This document shows positions 11,701 to 21,744 of a DNA stretch of 64,000 bases, piece by piece. Position numbers and translations under genes: made by a program. The DNA lies in assembly GCF_036588685.1 (NCBI RefSeq), contig NC_086378.1:13433578-13497577 (forward strand). Direction: 5' to 3'. Every line of letters begins with the position of its first letter. Position 1 is the first letter of the stretch. Source of the DNA: Mytilus trossulus. Lineage: Eukaryota; Mollusca; Bivalvia; Mytilida; Mytilidae. The notes below the pieces were generated by a model. It was not told the DNA's origin, searched no databases, and saw only the letters and a program-made list of their open reading frames with translations.

Positions 11701-14700
11701 CAACTGATTACAGTAGTTGTCGTTTGTGATGTGGTTCGTGAGAGTTTCTTTTTTTATTCAACTATGTTGTTGTCAATTGATTTTCAACGTAGAAGCTTGA
11801 ATATGAATGTACCTTTATAACCCTTCGCATCTTTAATGTTTGTGTTTTTGACACGTTGTTGTCGATAAAATGAAGTGTTATGTGATTCTCATACAAGTTA
11901 GAGGTCTGACTAGCTATAGAACCAAGCTCAATGTTTGAACTTTTGATTTTGATATTTTATTAGAGACTGTCCATTTTGAATTGTCTGTTTTTTTATTATT
12001 TTACTTTTTACATTTAACACATTGTTAAATCATCATAGATGTCGATTCATCAAAATGTAATTAATATCATAAAAAGATTTTTACTCAATATGACTACCAT
12101 CTTTTCATATAGACAACAATAGTTTAAAGGTTTTCAAACAAGCGACATTCCAGTTAACAAAACTTTGAATTTTCGAAACACTAAGGATTTTCTTATCCCA
12201 AGTATAGATTACCTTAGCCGTATTTGACATAACTTTTTGGCATTTTGGATCCTCAATGCTCTTCAACTCTGCACTTGTTTGGCCTCGTAAATATTTTGAT
12301 ATGAGCGTCTGATGAGTCTGATGTAGACGAAACGCGCGTCTGGCGTACTTAATTATAATCCTGGTACCTTTGATAACTATTGACAGATTGTTTTTTTAGA
12401 ATTTACTTTCTCATTATAATTTTTTAAAGAAAGTTTGAAGAAATATTATAAAACATACAAACCATAAAAATAGTTAAAGCAGGTTTCCATGAGAAAAACA
12501 AGAACAGGTCAATCAAAAATTATCATCAATGGTTAAGAACTTTAATATGTCGTAATCCTTGATTAAAGTAATCATACTCTGCCACTGTTGAACAAATATA
12601 ACTTTTTTTTAATTTGTGTCTTAATAAACTATCACAACAATGTATACATACAGTTCGTATAACTCTGTGAGGTTTTGAAATGTTCCTTCTTGTATTGTAG
12701 TTATTTGATTGTTAAACAAATGACTGCAACAAAATAAGAGATATGTTTAATATATTTCACGTTTACTATCAATGATAAACAAAGATCTATAAAAAATTGG
12801 ATAATATCATATTTGGATATTGGTTGCCACCCTGATTCCGTCAATAAAAAAGTTTTATGAAGGGGCATGTATATATAATATATACAAATATGTACTCCTT
12901 GTATCCCTTACAACAAAACAATGTTTATTTCCCTGTGTACGTTATTTTAGTTTGCGGCCATTTATCTTTTTTACTCGGTGTATATGGAATTTTGTTTTGA
13001 TTTCTGTTTCTCTTCTCATCACTAAGTTTATGGGACTTTAAAAGTTTATTTAAGGTAGCACAATACAAAGATAATAAAAGTATATATAGATAGATAAAAG
13101 ATTGATCTTTTAAAAGAATGCAATATTTTTATTATGCAATCATTATGTAATCAAGTATTATCTAATTAGTGGCATACTCTGGGTAAGTTCATTTGAATGA
13201 ATTTAGTTCTATCATCTCTTTATCTATACAGAAAATTTTAACGAAATCTAAATCAACACATCATGGGCTTCAAAAGCGTTTCCCAGATTGTCTATATGGT
13301 ATTCCATTCTCTCATAAATCTCTCATTAGTGTAAACATCATAACCACATAAAAGAAGATAATGTTAAATGAGGTTTTAAATTTGTTCTATACATTCTGAC
13401 ATTTGAAATCTGATACATCCTTTTGTAGATAATGGCCATAGAAACAAAATATAATAAAATTAACCCTTTAGGGATACCTATGCAGAAGCTAATTTGATTT
13501 GAAAGTGGAAATTTGGTGAAAAATATTTTAGACACAGTTATCATTATAATTGGTTACATTATTGTTGCATAATACAAACATTGCATTAATTTGAAAGAGT
13601 AATCTGTTAGCTATCCAAAACTAGCACTTTTATAAATTATTAAGAAAGTTAAAGGATTTTAAAACTTGGGAGCAGGAGTCATAAAGTCTTTGTATTGTGC
13701 TACCTTAAGTTGTGAGTAATTTTTTTATGATTTTGGTGCTTATATTTGCTTTTTGCGTTTTTGAATTAATATGTGATAACATTTCGTAATAATCTCCTCC
13801 TTGAATTAGTTGACCCAAACTTTTTTCTTACAGCATGTACAATTAAAACAAAATTTCTGCTTTATAATTTAATTTGCGCATAAACATGATAAATGTTAGC
13901 TATTGTTATAATAGTGTCATGTATTTCAATATTAACAAGCAAAATCTTCCCCTCATTATCTTTATAGTCATCTATACTTTTGAAGTTTAGTTTTTACAGC
14001 CATATGGCAATTCCCCTTCAATTGCTAGAACCACTACTTAGTAAAAGAGGGACGAAAGATACCAAAAGGACAGTCAAACTCATTAATCTAAAACATACTG
14101 ACAACGCCATGGCTAAAACTGAAAAAGACAAAAAGACCAACGATATTACACATGACACAACATAGAAAACTAAAGAGTAAACAACACGAATCCCACCAAA
14201 AACTAGGGGTGATCCCAGGTGCTCCGGAAGGGTCTGCAGATCCTGCTCCACATGTGGCACCCTTCGTGTTGCTAATGTGATAACACATCCGGTAAATAGT
14301 CTAATTCGGTAGGTCACATTCATGAAAGGGAAGGGGACTGTATTTACGACGTAAGGAACATATCCGAAAAAGTTTGCCTTCAAATTCAGTATTAAAATGG
14401 TTTATCAAATTATCTGTAAAGTGTGTTTCTTGCATAAGAAGAATGTCACATTTTTGGGTGTTTGACCATTCAATCAATCTTTTTCTTTGATCAGGTTGTT
14501 GTTAGTCTTTACAATGTACTGTACAGTTATGAAGTTGTTTGTTTAATACCCTAGTTAATGAGTATTTTAACAATTACATTTAAAGAAGCATTTTTTGTAT
14601 ACTTAAATTATTTAAGCCCTTATTTTGATAGTTGAAACTATTCAACTTAATTGTCATAAACAAAAACCAAACACGCCCCATTGCAGTTGGATTGAAAATT

Positions 14701-17700
14701 TTATTCATGGTACAAGGATTTGATAAGAAGAAAGTGTTTCACCAAACTCCGCATAGATCTCAAAATTCAAAAGGATACATTTGAGAAATTCCATTAAGCC
14801 ACGTTTTTATTGAATGTTTTAGTTTTTTCATCCTGAGTGGTTCTTGGACAAAGTTATTGTCTTTTTATTTTCTTTGTATACACGATCTATAGTCCATAAT
14901 GTTGACGGATTATATATTTACACATTGTTATTCTTATCATTTCCACATTCATATTTAGATATGTAATACATAAAAACAGTAAATGTAAAATTACGTGTAA
15001 GAAAAAAATAGTTATCATTTTTAGGTACAGTAAGGACTTGGTTATGTAGAAAAATGTTAAAACATATGTCTGAAGCTGTTTAACTGTATTAAATATATCC
15101 TTTAAGTGAAATTGTCTATATTTTTAGTAAAAGCAAGCAGAGTAATCTATACTTTTGATACATATGTCCAAAAGGTAATACACTGAACTGAAATAACCGT
15201 CGTTAAATACAGCTTTTGGTATCTTTGTTTATTTGTAGATATTGTATACTAGAAATGCACTATGTAACGAACTTAGTAATCTGCTAAAACTGAATTTGTC
15301 TTTGTTGAAGTAGTTATTAAAATTTCATCATTTTTAGTCAAATTCATTTATTGTATTATACGTATCAAAACTATGCAAGCCTAATATTTTACCATTTCTA
15401 TCTACTTTAATATTGGTAAAATAATAATACATTTACAAACAATATCTACTATTTACACAATGCCGTTAGGTTTCGCGCTTATAACGTTAGCACTGGATTC
15501 TTGCTTTATAATTCAAAAAGACATACAAAAGCAGTTTCAATGTACCTTATTTTTTATTGTTTGAAAATCAGCAAGAAATTTTGACAGAAAACCCCTTCTA
15601 TTTTAGTATCAAGCTTATCTATAAAATATAGATAAGCAACCATGTATCTTTAGTATACAAGAACCTCTATATAAACATGATAAAAAGATCTTTTTTAATC
15701 AATAATGATTTAAAACTTCGTCAACACTAAAGCTAGGTTCACACTGCCCATCAGATCAACTGGATCAAGCACGATCCAAGACAAATTAAGCGATTGGGAT
15801 ACTTGTCTGACGCAATTGACAAGATAGTTCGGGGTGGTATACCTTGGTTGTCATCGATCTGACTTTCTCCCGAGAGTTTTGGACAAGTCAAAAATATTCG
15901 AGTGAAGATCGAGACGTCAGTCACTCGAGAAGAGATAGAGAATTCTTTGAGTAGCTGTCGAATTGATCAGGAAAGGATGATGTAGATCTAGAGATCTAGT
16001 TTGTTCCGAATACAAATAGTTTACCGATCAGTACTCAATCATTTCGATCTTTGCCCGAAAAATATCCGATCATTTCAATTTTTGCTCGACTAATATCCGA
16101 TCATTTCGATCTTTGCTCGACTAGTATTCGATCATTTCCATATCAACACAAATCTGTACGATATGTTGTCCAGATTTACTCGACCAATGCTTGATAACTT
16201 AATGATCATAGCGATTTCTATATTGTTTAATTATAGACCAACTCGACCAATACCCGATCTCTACGCGACCACATGCGACCAACAAAAGTTCTCTTCTCGG
16301 TCGTACACGAGTATATATGACTGCTATACCAATCTCTCAAAATGTTTGCAGCTCTTATTCTAAACTCTCATTACTTTGCTTCTGTTAAAATATATTATCA
16401 CTCTTTACTTTTAACTGTACATAAGTCCCTACATGTACAGTACGGGTCTGTACTTTTGCAAGGAGGTATGTAATTGCAATACAGAGACCAAACAATCAAT
16501 TTATAAGGTCGCAAATAAACCAACACAGCCATAGCGAAAAACAAAAGCCGACGAGAAGACAAACAACAAAATAATAAAATAAACACTTAGCAACACAAAA
16601 CATAATAAAACTTGGGCTGATATCATGTGTTTCCGAACGAAAACAGATCCGGCGTTTTGTTCAAAGAGGATTTTAAATATGAAAGTAATTGTGCATAAAC
16701 ATTCATTCAAGACAGCTGATGACTAATTATGCCTTTACAGTTAGTTAATGAGAACACCGGTATAATTTTTTCTTGTTTAATTGGCTATTTTTGTTTGACT
16801 GTCCCTTCTTTTTGTATGTCCAGACAAATCGTGTGTTGAAGAAAAGAAAAAAACACTCCCACAAATCAGCGGCCTTCTTTTCTTTCAGGTAGTTTTAATA
16901 CCATGCGGGACCTATTTGGTCAGCAAAATTACAAATTGTATTGAGCTGGGGTCACACATTTACGATTTTTACTGCCGTCATGGACAGGACCATTCACGAT
17001 TAAAAATTTTCCAAGTCTGTTCAGGATCATACGAATCGTGGAAAGAAATTCAAAATTTGTATTTTTTTTAATCACGACAACCATCAGTTGTTATTCAGGA
17101 AGCGGCGATACTAAACCGTTTCCAAATCCCGTTCTCAATCCGAATCTAATTCGATTTGTATCTTTCGTATGGTAAAATTCGACCGAGTCTGTCACAGCTG
17201 CGTCCCGATTCAATCGAATGTAATCCGACAGAGATCAGACAGTGAACCGACGCTGACGGAAGTTATCCGTTCGGAAACTGTCGGCATACTCGGGATGATC
17301 AGGTACTGCCGGAACGTAATCCTATCACGATCTGCTCTATCGCATTGAGATTTAACGGTTTCGGCAAAAACGGTTCGCAATCGACAAAATCTGGTTGCAA
17401 TCTGGACTCAATCGGCAGAAAAAAAGCAATGACAAATTTCTCCAGATCATTCCCGTTCCACAGGACACCGTCTAGAATACACAGAACATTGTTAGGACTT
17501 TGATCCGATACAGCAGAATCTGTCACGACATGGGCACGATTGTAATCCGACTAGGTTAAATCGGCTGAGTTTCCCCGAATGTCACGGGACGCATCTAACT
17601 GTCGTGGTGCCTCGCCGAACTATTCGGACCCTTCCCGACCCGTAAGAATCTGTAACGAACTTTAACGACCGCGTTCTGACAATGATAGGAAATTCCAGAT

Positions 17701-19911
17701 AATTGAGGATAGTAATTCGACTTTTTCACCTTTCGTTTCGTATCGTTCTCTGATCTCAAATGGGAGCAATAATCTACAATGTGTGAATCCCGCATTAATT
17801 AAATTCTGAATTTCCGTCCACGATTCACAGGATCTTGATAAGACTTTTGACAAATTTTAGTCGGGAATGGTCCTGTCAAGAACAGCAGTCAAAATCGTGA
17901 ATATGTGACCCCAGCTTAAGTGGTCGGGTTTGAGTCGTGATGGAGTCAACAAGGAGTCGTGAATGGTTGAGTTAAGATCGTGTACAGTCGGATACCAGTC
18001 AGGTAAAAGTCGTAAACAGGCCTTATCAAGAATTCGGTTATGCTTGGTCGTAAACATTTGGACAATCGAAATCATCGAGTTGATCTGATCGACAGTGTTA
18101 ACCTAGCTATAGGGGCGTATATCCATTATCATTCATGCATACAGAACACGTCTGAACATGAGCTAAACACTGTAAAAAAAAGAAGATTATTGAACGCATT
18201 TGAATCGAAAGTATGTTCAACAATTCTAGCTTACTAGTATTCTGCAATGTCTTATCAGTGTTGAAGCGCCGTCAGTCACTATAAGAGCAGCGAAAGAAGA
18301 AACGAAAATGTATTAACGTTTGAAGCTAATACTTTAGTCGATTAAGACTTCATCTCACCGATGCACGGGTTACCGAACAAATTTGTACCAGTGAGACCAG
18401 AGACTTCTTTCCCTTCTGGACAACATGAATTCATCTCTGTTTTTGATTGGGAAATATTAAAGATTTATTCGCTACATGCTATAGAAAACTGAAAACATTT
18501 GTTTTTGTTCAATCATCAATGAAAATGAAAAAAGTGAGATCATAGTTCACTTTTAGCAGTCAGTTTAGTTTATTTTTTCAAAATAAGTGATGAAACATCT
18601 TTGGAGAAGAATTCACTGATATTTGATATGTTCCTTATGTCGTTCATACCATCACCTTCCTTTCCAACGAATGAGACATACCGCACTATTCAACGGCTTT
18701 TGAAAAAAATGAGCAATACGACGAAGCACCTGAAATCACCCCTAGTTTGTGGTGGGGTGTGTGTTGTTTTTGTGACCCTATTTGTGACATTTTGTTCACG
18801 CATCATTGTCAATATAATGGTAGTTGATGCGACTGTCGTACAAGTGAAAGGTTTAGCGCTATAAAACCAATTTAAATCCACCATTTTCTACATTTTAAAA
18901 TGTCAGGAATATGACAGTTCTTGTCAATTTGTTTGATGTGTTTTTAGCATTTTATTTTGCCTTTTGATTAGGGACTATCCGAATGAATTTTCCTAGAAGT
19001 TTTTCGTGATTTTAATTTCAACCTGCTAGTAAAAATTTGACCTCATTGAATACGTGTTAATGTTACCTTTAATCAAACATATTAGCTAGATATCATGTGC
19101 ACATGTTTTAGTTATGTTCTACCATAAAAAGAAAAAAAAGTATTTCAATATTTAAAGTGAAAAAAACAATGAACCACTCGTTGGCTGATTCGGTCTACTG
19201 AAAATAATTCTCATACAAGTAAACAAGATGACTAACTTCTTCTTTAAATCTATTAACTGAAACATACATAGTACAGTACAATTGCACGAGATTGCTATTT
19301 ATACCGATCCTTATGTTTATATCGGGTTTTGTGACCATAATTAGTCTTCGAAGGTAGTCACGATGGTTAACAAGATGTCATTCAGACTAAAAAATGAATC
19401 GGAATGGCTGAAATAAGATTTTGTATGTTTTAAACCAAATATGTGAATTCGAGTGAACATGACCGTGATAGTTAATGGTCCTTTATGTATTGTTTTGTAG
19501 ATTGTGTAGAGAGTTGTTTGTTCATCCATTGTTTTGTCATTGCGTTGTCTGGTTTTATTGTTTCGTAATTTTGATAAGTGTTTCCCACTGATTTGAATAT
19601 TAGACGCTACGTTTGGGTATAATCAAGTTTTTTAAGGAGCGCATGTCACAAATACGTGTCACGTGCACTGAAACTTTTATTGATTATGATATATCATATT
19701 ACTTTACAAATAAACTAAAAAAAAAATGATACTACTCACAATATGGTTGTTGAATTCGAAATTTCAGATGGAATTGTCATTAGATTGCTATAACTGCAAT
19801 CCACCGTCGTGTCTGTGCAACCGCATGCAAGTGGACATTCATTGATTGTACGTTTTAAAACAGTACATACAATAAAGATGATTATTAAGTGCATTGTCTC
19901 ATACAATATCC
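1144..19911 (-). CDS. Secreted or membrane LRR protein gene, 5' portion, cassette-exon structure
   Basis: Eight exons can be read on the minus strand. The first coding exon (19740-19911) supplies a signal peptide and an LRR N-terminal cap. Exons at 12652-12723, 11132-11203, 8451-8522, 7111-7173, 6041-6112, 3494-3565 and 1144-1215 each give one LRR. Every exon is preceded by AG and followed by GT (mostly GTATGT or GTAAGT). Every junction is phase 2: an exon ends with two codon bases and the next begins with one, and the split codon always gives a hydrophobic residue at an LRR core position. Extracellular LRR proteins of this plan bind ligands or partners; which ligand cannot be told. The C-terminal cap, any transmembrane segment and any signalling domain lie beyond the left edge. 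All exons add in frame, so any subset could be spliced together. Expression and exact exon use are inferred. Confidence 0.75.
2870..4910. repeat. Tandem segmental duplication, copy 2
   Basis: Paralogous to 360-2770 over most of its length, with indels. Its first part (2870-3465) is also repeated at 5385-5940. It holds the LRR exon at 3494. A diverged 355-bp-family fragment lies at the junction with copy 1 (about 2755-2890). Confidence 0.75.
3494..3565 (-). CDS. LRR exon, 72 nt
   Basis: The minus strand encodes YLYNNQITIIEPGAFQ then DQPVLNTL between TTCAG and GTATGT. The GAF element and NNQIT core match the other exons. It lies in the second segmental copy (2870-4910), at the place equivalent to the exon at 1144. 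The second half (DQPVL) is the least conserved part. Confidence 0.75.
5190..5940. repeat. Tandem segmental duplication, partial copy 3
   Basis: Positions 5190-5340 resemble 365-530 (GACGCCAGTCAGTTAACAA and the bases after it). Positions 5385-5940 closely match 2870-3390. Similarity stops before 5950, and the LRR exon at 6041 follows in unrelated flanking sequence. No other gene is seen here. Confidence 0.7.
6041..6112 (-). CDS. LRR exon, 72 nt, most diverged
   Basis: The minus strand encodes SLRDNRLTFIGNETFE then NLPKLKYL between CCAG and GTAAGT. Phases and length match the other LRR exons. The sequence differs more from the others (DNRLTFIG in place of NNQITTIQ), so it is probably an older repeat rather than a recent duplicate. 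It lies just right of the third, shorter segmental copy (5190-5940). Confidence 0.75.
6225..6370 (+). repeat. Interspersed repeat, family S
   Basis: Shares TGGCGTTGTCAGTTTGT and CCTTTGGTATCTTTCGTCCC with the reverse complement of 14030-14190. Related, more diverged copies are at 8620-8720 and 11730-11830. It is intronic to the LRR gene and noncoding. Confidence 0.75.
7111..7173 (-). CDS. LRR exon, 63 nt, three residues short
   Basis: The minus strand encodes YLYLNQITTIQLLDLP then SLYMV between TTTTAG and GTATGT. Phases match the other LRR exons, but the exon is nine bases shorter: the GxF segment after ITTIQ is missing. It may be an in-frame deletion or a degenerate cassette. In-frame length and intact splice sites favour it still being usable. 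Confidence 0.6.
7174..8450. other. LRR-gene intron, no feature seen
   Basis: AT-rich sequence between two LRR exons. No coding segment, tandem array or TIR was recognised. Confidence 0.5.
8451..8522 (-). CDS. LRR exon, 72 nt
   Basis: The minus strand encodes YLYRNLITTIHPGAFQ then NLPKLGRL between TTTCAG and GTAAGT, in the same phase as its neighbours. The PGAFQNLP segment is typical of animal extracellular LRRs. Confidence 0.75.
8620..8838 (+). repeat. Interspersed repeat (families S and T), left part
   Basis: Matches 11700-11925: GTTGTCAATTGATTT, then GATAAAATGGAGTT and GTGAGAGGTTTAGAAAGCTA. The element resumes at 10261 after being split by the 355-bp array. Confidence 0.65.
8839..10260 (+). 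repeat. 355-bp tandem array, four copies
   Basis: Copies begin at 8839, 9194, 9549 and 9905, each with TAGTTATCAAAAGTACCAGG and containing CGCCAGACGCGC and TTTCGTCTACATAAGACTC. Copies 1 and 3 share CTCCTAAGGTAAG, copies 2 and 4 share CTCCTGGGGTAAG, so the array is a duplicated dimer. An 80-codon reading frame (starting MKSIEDPKFQKVVPN) is open in copies 2 and 4 (9309-9542, 10020-10262) and stopped by TAA in 1 and 3. It is unlikely to be a gene. Other members of this family lie at 12150-12385 (inverted), 2755-2890 and 54811-54895. Confidence 0.9.
10261..10430 (+). repeat. Interspersed repeat, family T, right part
   Basis: Begins with CATGCTCAATCCATC and continues like 11925-12000 (TTGATATTTGATTAGGGTCT). 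It is the continuation of the element broken at 8838. Confidence 0.65.
10375..10845. repeat. Segmental duplication block, copy A
   Basis: Matches 11960-12650 in order (ATCATCATAGATGTCGATTC, GACAACAATAGTTTAAAGG, ATCATACTCTGCCACTG). Each block is followed by a near-identical LRR exon (11132, 12652). Copy A is intact at 10565, where copy B carries an insertion. Confidence 0.85.
10845..11120 (-). repeat. Interspersed repeat, family R
   Basis: Contains AGTCAGGAGCCTCTGACC, GGGGCCAGCTGAAGGACGCC and GTCTCTTTGACACATTCCCC. The same sequence appears in the opposite direction at 58655-58960. Here it separates the duplicated block from its LRR exon, so it inserted after the duplication (the second copy lacks it). 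Confidence 0.8.
11132..11203 (-). CDS. LRR exon, 72 nt
   Basis: The minus strand encodes HLYNNQITAIQEGTFQ then NLTELYEM between TGCAG and GTATGT. It is almost identical to the exon at 12652 and sits in the matching place of a duplicated block, so the two are recent tandem duplicates. Confidence 0.8.
12150..12385 (-). mobile_element. Inverted single copy of the 355-bp repeat family, with empty site elsewhere
   Basis: The reverse complement contains GGTACCAGGATTATAATT, CGCCAGACGCGCGTTTCGTC and GAAGAGCATTGAGGATCC. It splits CATT from GACAGATTG. The duplicate at about 10560 reads straight through this point, so the insertion boundaries are known within a few bases. Confidence 0.8.
12652..12723 (-). 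CDS. LRR exon, 72 nt
   Basis: The minus strand encodes HLFNNQITTIQEGTFQ then NLTELYEL between TGCAG and GTATGT. It is the first LRR exon visible after the N-terminal cap exon. The 7 kb intron upstream holds only repeats and transposons, so a missed exon there is possible but none was found. Confidence 0.8.
13054..13704. mobile_element. TTAA-flanked MITE, 651 bp
   Basis: The left end GGTAGCACAATACAAAGA and the right end TCTTTGTATTGTGCTACC are inverted copies, and each is bounded on the outside by TTAA (13050-13053, 13705-13708). The interior is AT-rich and noncoding. TTAA target duplication is the habit of piggyBac-type transposases, but these ends do not begin with the usual CC, so the superfamily is uncertain. 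It lies in the long intron of the LRR gene. Confidence 0.8.
14025..14385 (-). repeat. Interspersed repeat, family S, longest copy
   Basis: Reads AGAGGGACGAAAGATACC, ACTGACAACGCCATGGC and GATCCCAGGTGCTCC. The first part is the reverse complement of 6225-6370. A piece of the second part (GAGCAACACGAATCC, GGTGCTCCTGAAGGGTAAGC) is found at 53310-53390. Open frames on both strands here are repeat sequence, not genes. Confidence 0.75.
14386..15730. other. LRR-gene intron, no feature seen
   Basis: AT-rich, no coding segment or repeat structure recognised apart from a small palindrome of ATCTATAAAATATAGAT type near 15615. Confidence 0.45.
15731..18108. mobile_element. Outer TIR element, 2.4 kb, disrupted by a second element
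   Basis: The left end AGCTAGGTTCACACTG then ATCAGATCAAC pairs with the right end GTTGATCTGATC, GACAGTGTTAACCTAGCT in inverted orientation. Subterminal sequence is rich in CGATC/CGACCA motifs (TTCGATCTTTGCTCGAC near 16100, GGTCGTAAACA near 18048). No transposase is seen, so it is nonautonomous. It contains the complete element at 16944-17916. Confidence 0.75.
16944..17916. mobile_element. Inner TIR element (MITE), 0.97 kb, nested
   Basis: The left end AGCTGGGGTCACACATTTAC followed by GACAGGACCATTC is the inverted copy of the right end, GAATGGTCCTGTC then TGTGACCCCAGCT. The TIRs are about 60 bases and imperfect. The interior is less AT-rich than the surroundings. Short open frames inside have no recognisable domain. 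Confidence 0.85.
18109..18780. other. LRR-gene intron, no feature seen
   Basis: No coding segment recognised. The right end passes into family T. Confidence 0.45.
18781..18990 (+). repeat. Interspersed repeat, family T
   Basis: Contains GTTCACGCATCATTGTC, GTACAAGTGAAAGGTTTAGC and GCTATAAAACCAATTTAAAT. It is the reverse complement of 56755-56925. Confidence 0.75.
18991..19739. other. First LRR-gene intron, block shared with the 48-52 kb array
   Basis: About 19290-19390 (TTATATCGGGTT, GTCTTCGAAGGTAGTCACGA) resembles 49065-49130 and 50825-50890. No coding segment is seen. Confidence 0.4.
19740..19911 (-). CDS. First coding exon: signal peptide and LRR N-terminal cap
   Basis: The acceptor is TGCAG at 19912-19916 and the donor GTGAGT lies just below 19740. 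A start codon at 19894 gives MHLIIIFIVCTVLKR, a good signal peptide: short N-region, then a hydrophobic run. Next comes a C-x3-C-x-C-x6-C cysteine pattern (ECPLACGC, then VDC), followed by SNLMTIPSEI and STTIL. This is the standard LRRNT cap leading into the first LRR. The exon ends in phase 2, matching all downstream LRR exons. The acceptor upstream of the ATG implies at least one 5' untranslated exon further right, which was not located. Confidence 0.75.
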
Positions 19912-21047
19912 CTGCAAAAAAAAAAAAATTAAGTGGTAGTATGTTATATAGAAGATAAATGGTGAATATATCATTCGCCCCTCTTTTGTAAAAAAAAACC
20001 ACCTTAATGTTACCATTCCTTTTCGATAGATGTACGTGCAGCATGATCTTCATATTACAAAAATAGATAAAAAGCAACATATTTGAATAATAAAAAAGGT
20101 AAATTTGTCGAACAACTGTTTGAAATATATTTCAACTTCAATCTTAAACTACACCAATACTTTCTCATTTAGATAATTTATTCAATTCTTGAAAGTTAGT
20201 TACATGTATATGAGACACGCCGTGCCATTTCAAGACCTAAAGAAATATTAAGACATTGTGTGAAAGACGCTGTTTACCTTGACCGTTACGTCATTTAGTA
20301 AACATACCGAATTAGAAAAAACTGGATGATGTTCCGATTTGGTGCATTATGCATCTCATTTTATTAATGAATATCTGTAAAGTAGTAATTACGCCTTTAA
20401 ATTCATATTTAATAAATATTATGTATAAACGCTCAGTTCTTAATCTATTTTTAGTATTACATTTAGCTTGCCATTATATGAAAGGGAAAAATAGAATGGG
20501 TGTGTTACAATTTAGTATGTATGTAGACAAAAAGACTGAAATTAAAAAAAAAAATGAACAAAATGAAATAAAATTATAGATTTGTGAAATGTAAATAATA
20601 AACTGATAGTAGTTCACCTTTATGTCGTCTATGATATACTTATAAAAATAAAGTATATTTAGAAAACAAAGAAGAAAATCTGTGACTGTTTAATGCTACG
20701 AATGTAAGGACGTATCGCATGATTGATGTAGCAGATATAAAACCCTGTATTTAGGATAAATATCTTGTATGTGTCCCTTTCCAATAACAATCGCCTTATT
20801 CATTCGGTTATAAAATTATAAAATCCAACACCATTCTATTAAAAGTTTAAAATTTAAAAAAATATTCATGAAAATTAAACGTACTTTTCATTTTTTGTAT
20901 TAATAAACAGATTAGAATATATATATGTCTCCAGTTTTACATACTTTTCAACGCTATTACCTTCATAAATATGAAAAGTATTTGGTTTCCATAAGAATGC
21001 AAGTATTCAGTAGAAAATGAACCGTGTGATTGTTATAATTATTTAAA
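19912..21047. other. Upstream region of the LRR gene, no clear feature
   Basis: Very AT-rich. It should hold the 5' untranslated exon or promoter of the minus-strand LRR gene, but neither could be placed from sequence alone. Confidence 0.3.
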
Positions 21048-21625
21048 TATCTTTTTATTAACACTACAATACTATGAATTAAACATCACCTTGAATTTCT
21101 TTTTTATTAACACTACAATACTGTGATTTAAACACCACTTTGAATATCTTTATATTAAAACTATAATACTATGATTTAAACATCACCTTGAATATCTTTC
21201 TATTAAAAATATAATACTATGATTTAAACATCACCTTGAATATCTTTTTATTAACACTACAATACTGTGATTTAAACATCACTTTGAATATCTTTCTATT
21301 AAAACTATAATACTATGATTTAAACATCACCTTGAGTACCTTTTTATTAACACTACAATACTATGATTTAAACATCACCTTGAATATATTTTTATTAACA
21401 CTACAATACAATGATTTAAACATCACCTTGCATATCTTTTTATTAACACTACAATACTATAGTTTAAACATCACCTTGAATATCTTTTTATTAACACTAC
21501 AATACTATGATTTAAACATCACCTTGCATATCTTTTTATTACCACTACAATACTATAGTTTAAACATCATCTTGAATATCTTTTTATTAACACTACAATA
21601 CTTTTTTTCAAATAGAACACTACAA
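21048..21625. repeat. 48-bp tandem repeat, about twelve copies
   Basis: The unit holds CTTTTTATTAACACTACAAT, ACTATGATTTAAACATCACC and TTGAA. Because 48 is divisible by three, one frame stays open for 122 codons (21332-21700) with a 16-residue period (NIFLLTLQYYDLNITL). This is a by-product of the period, not evidence of a protein. Confidence 0.9.
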
Positions 21626-21744
21626 TACAAAATCCTCTTTTTGAAATCTTTGACAATGTTTGCACGTGCCGTATTGAAAATAGACCATGTTTTTTTTTAA
21701 TAATGTCAATTTCAAATTATGTAGTACTGTAATTAATTATATAC

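Larger units (their letters stand above)
11960..13000. repeat. Segmental duplication block, copy B, including the exon flank
   Basis: 11960-12650 matches 10375-10845. Beyond the LRR exon, 12724-12960 matches 11204-11420 (ATATACAAATATGT, CTCCTTGTATCCCT). The duplicated unit therefore spans an LRR exon and both intron flanks. Confidence 0.8.

Noticed and set aside
21332..21700. 122-codon repetitive protein NIFLLTLQYYDLNITL
   Set aside because: It follows from the 48-base period being a multiple of three; there are no start context, splice sites or non-repeat domain.
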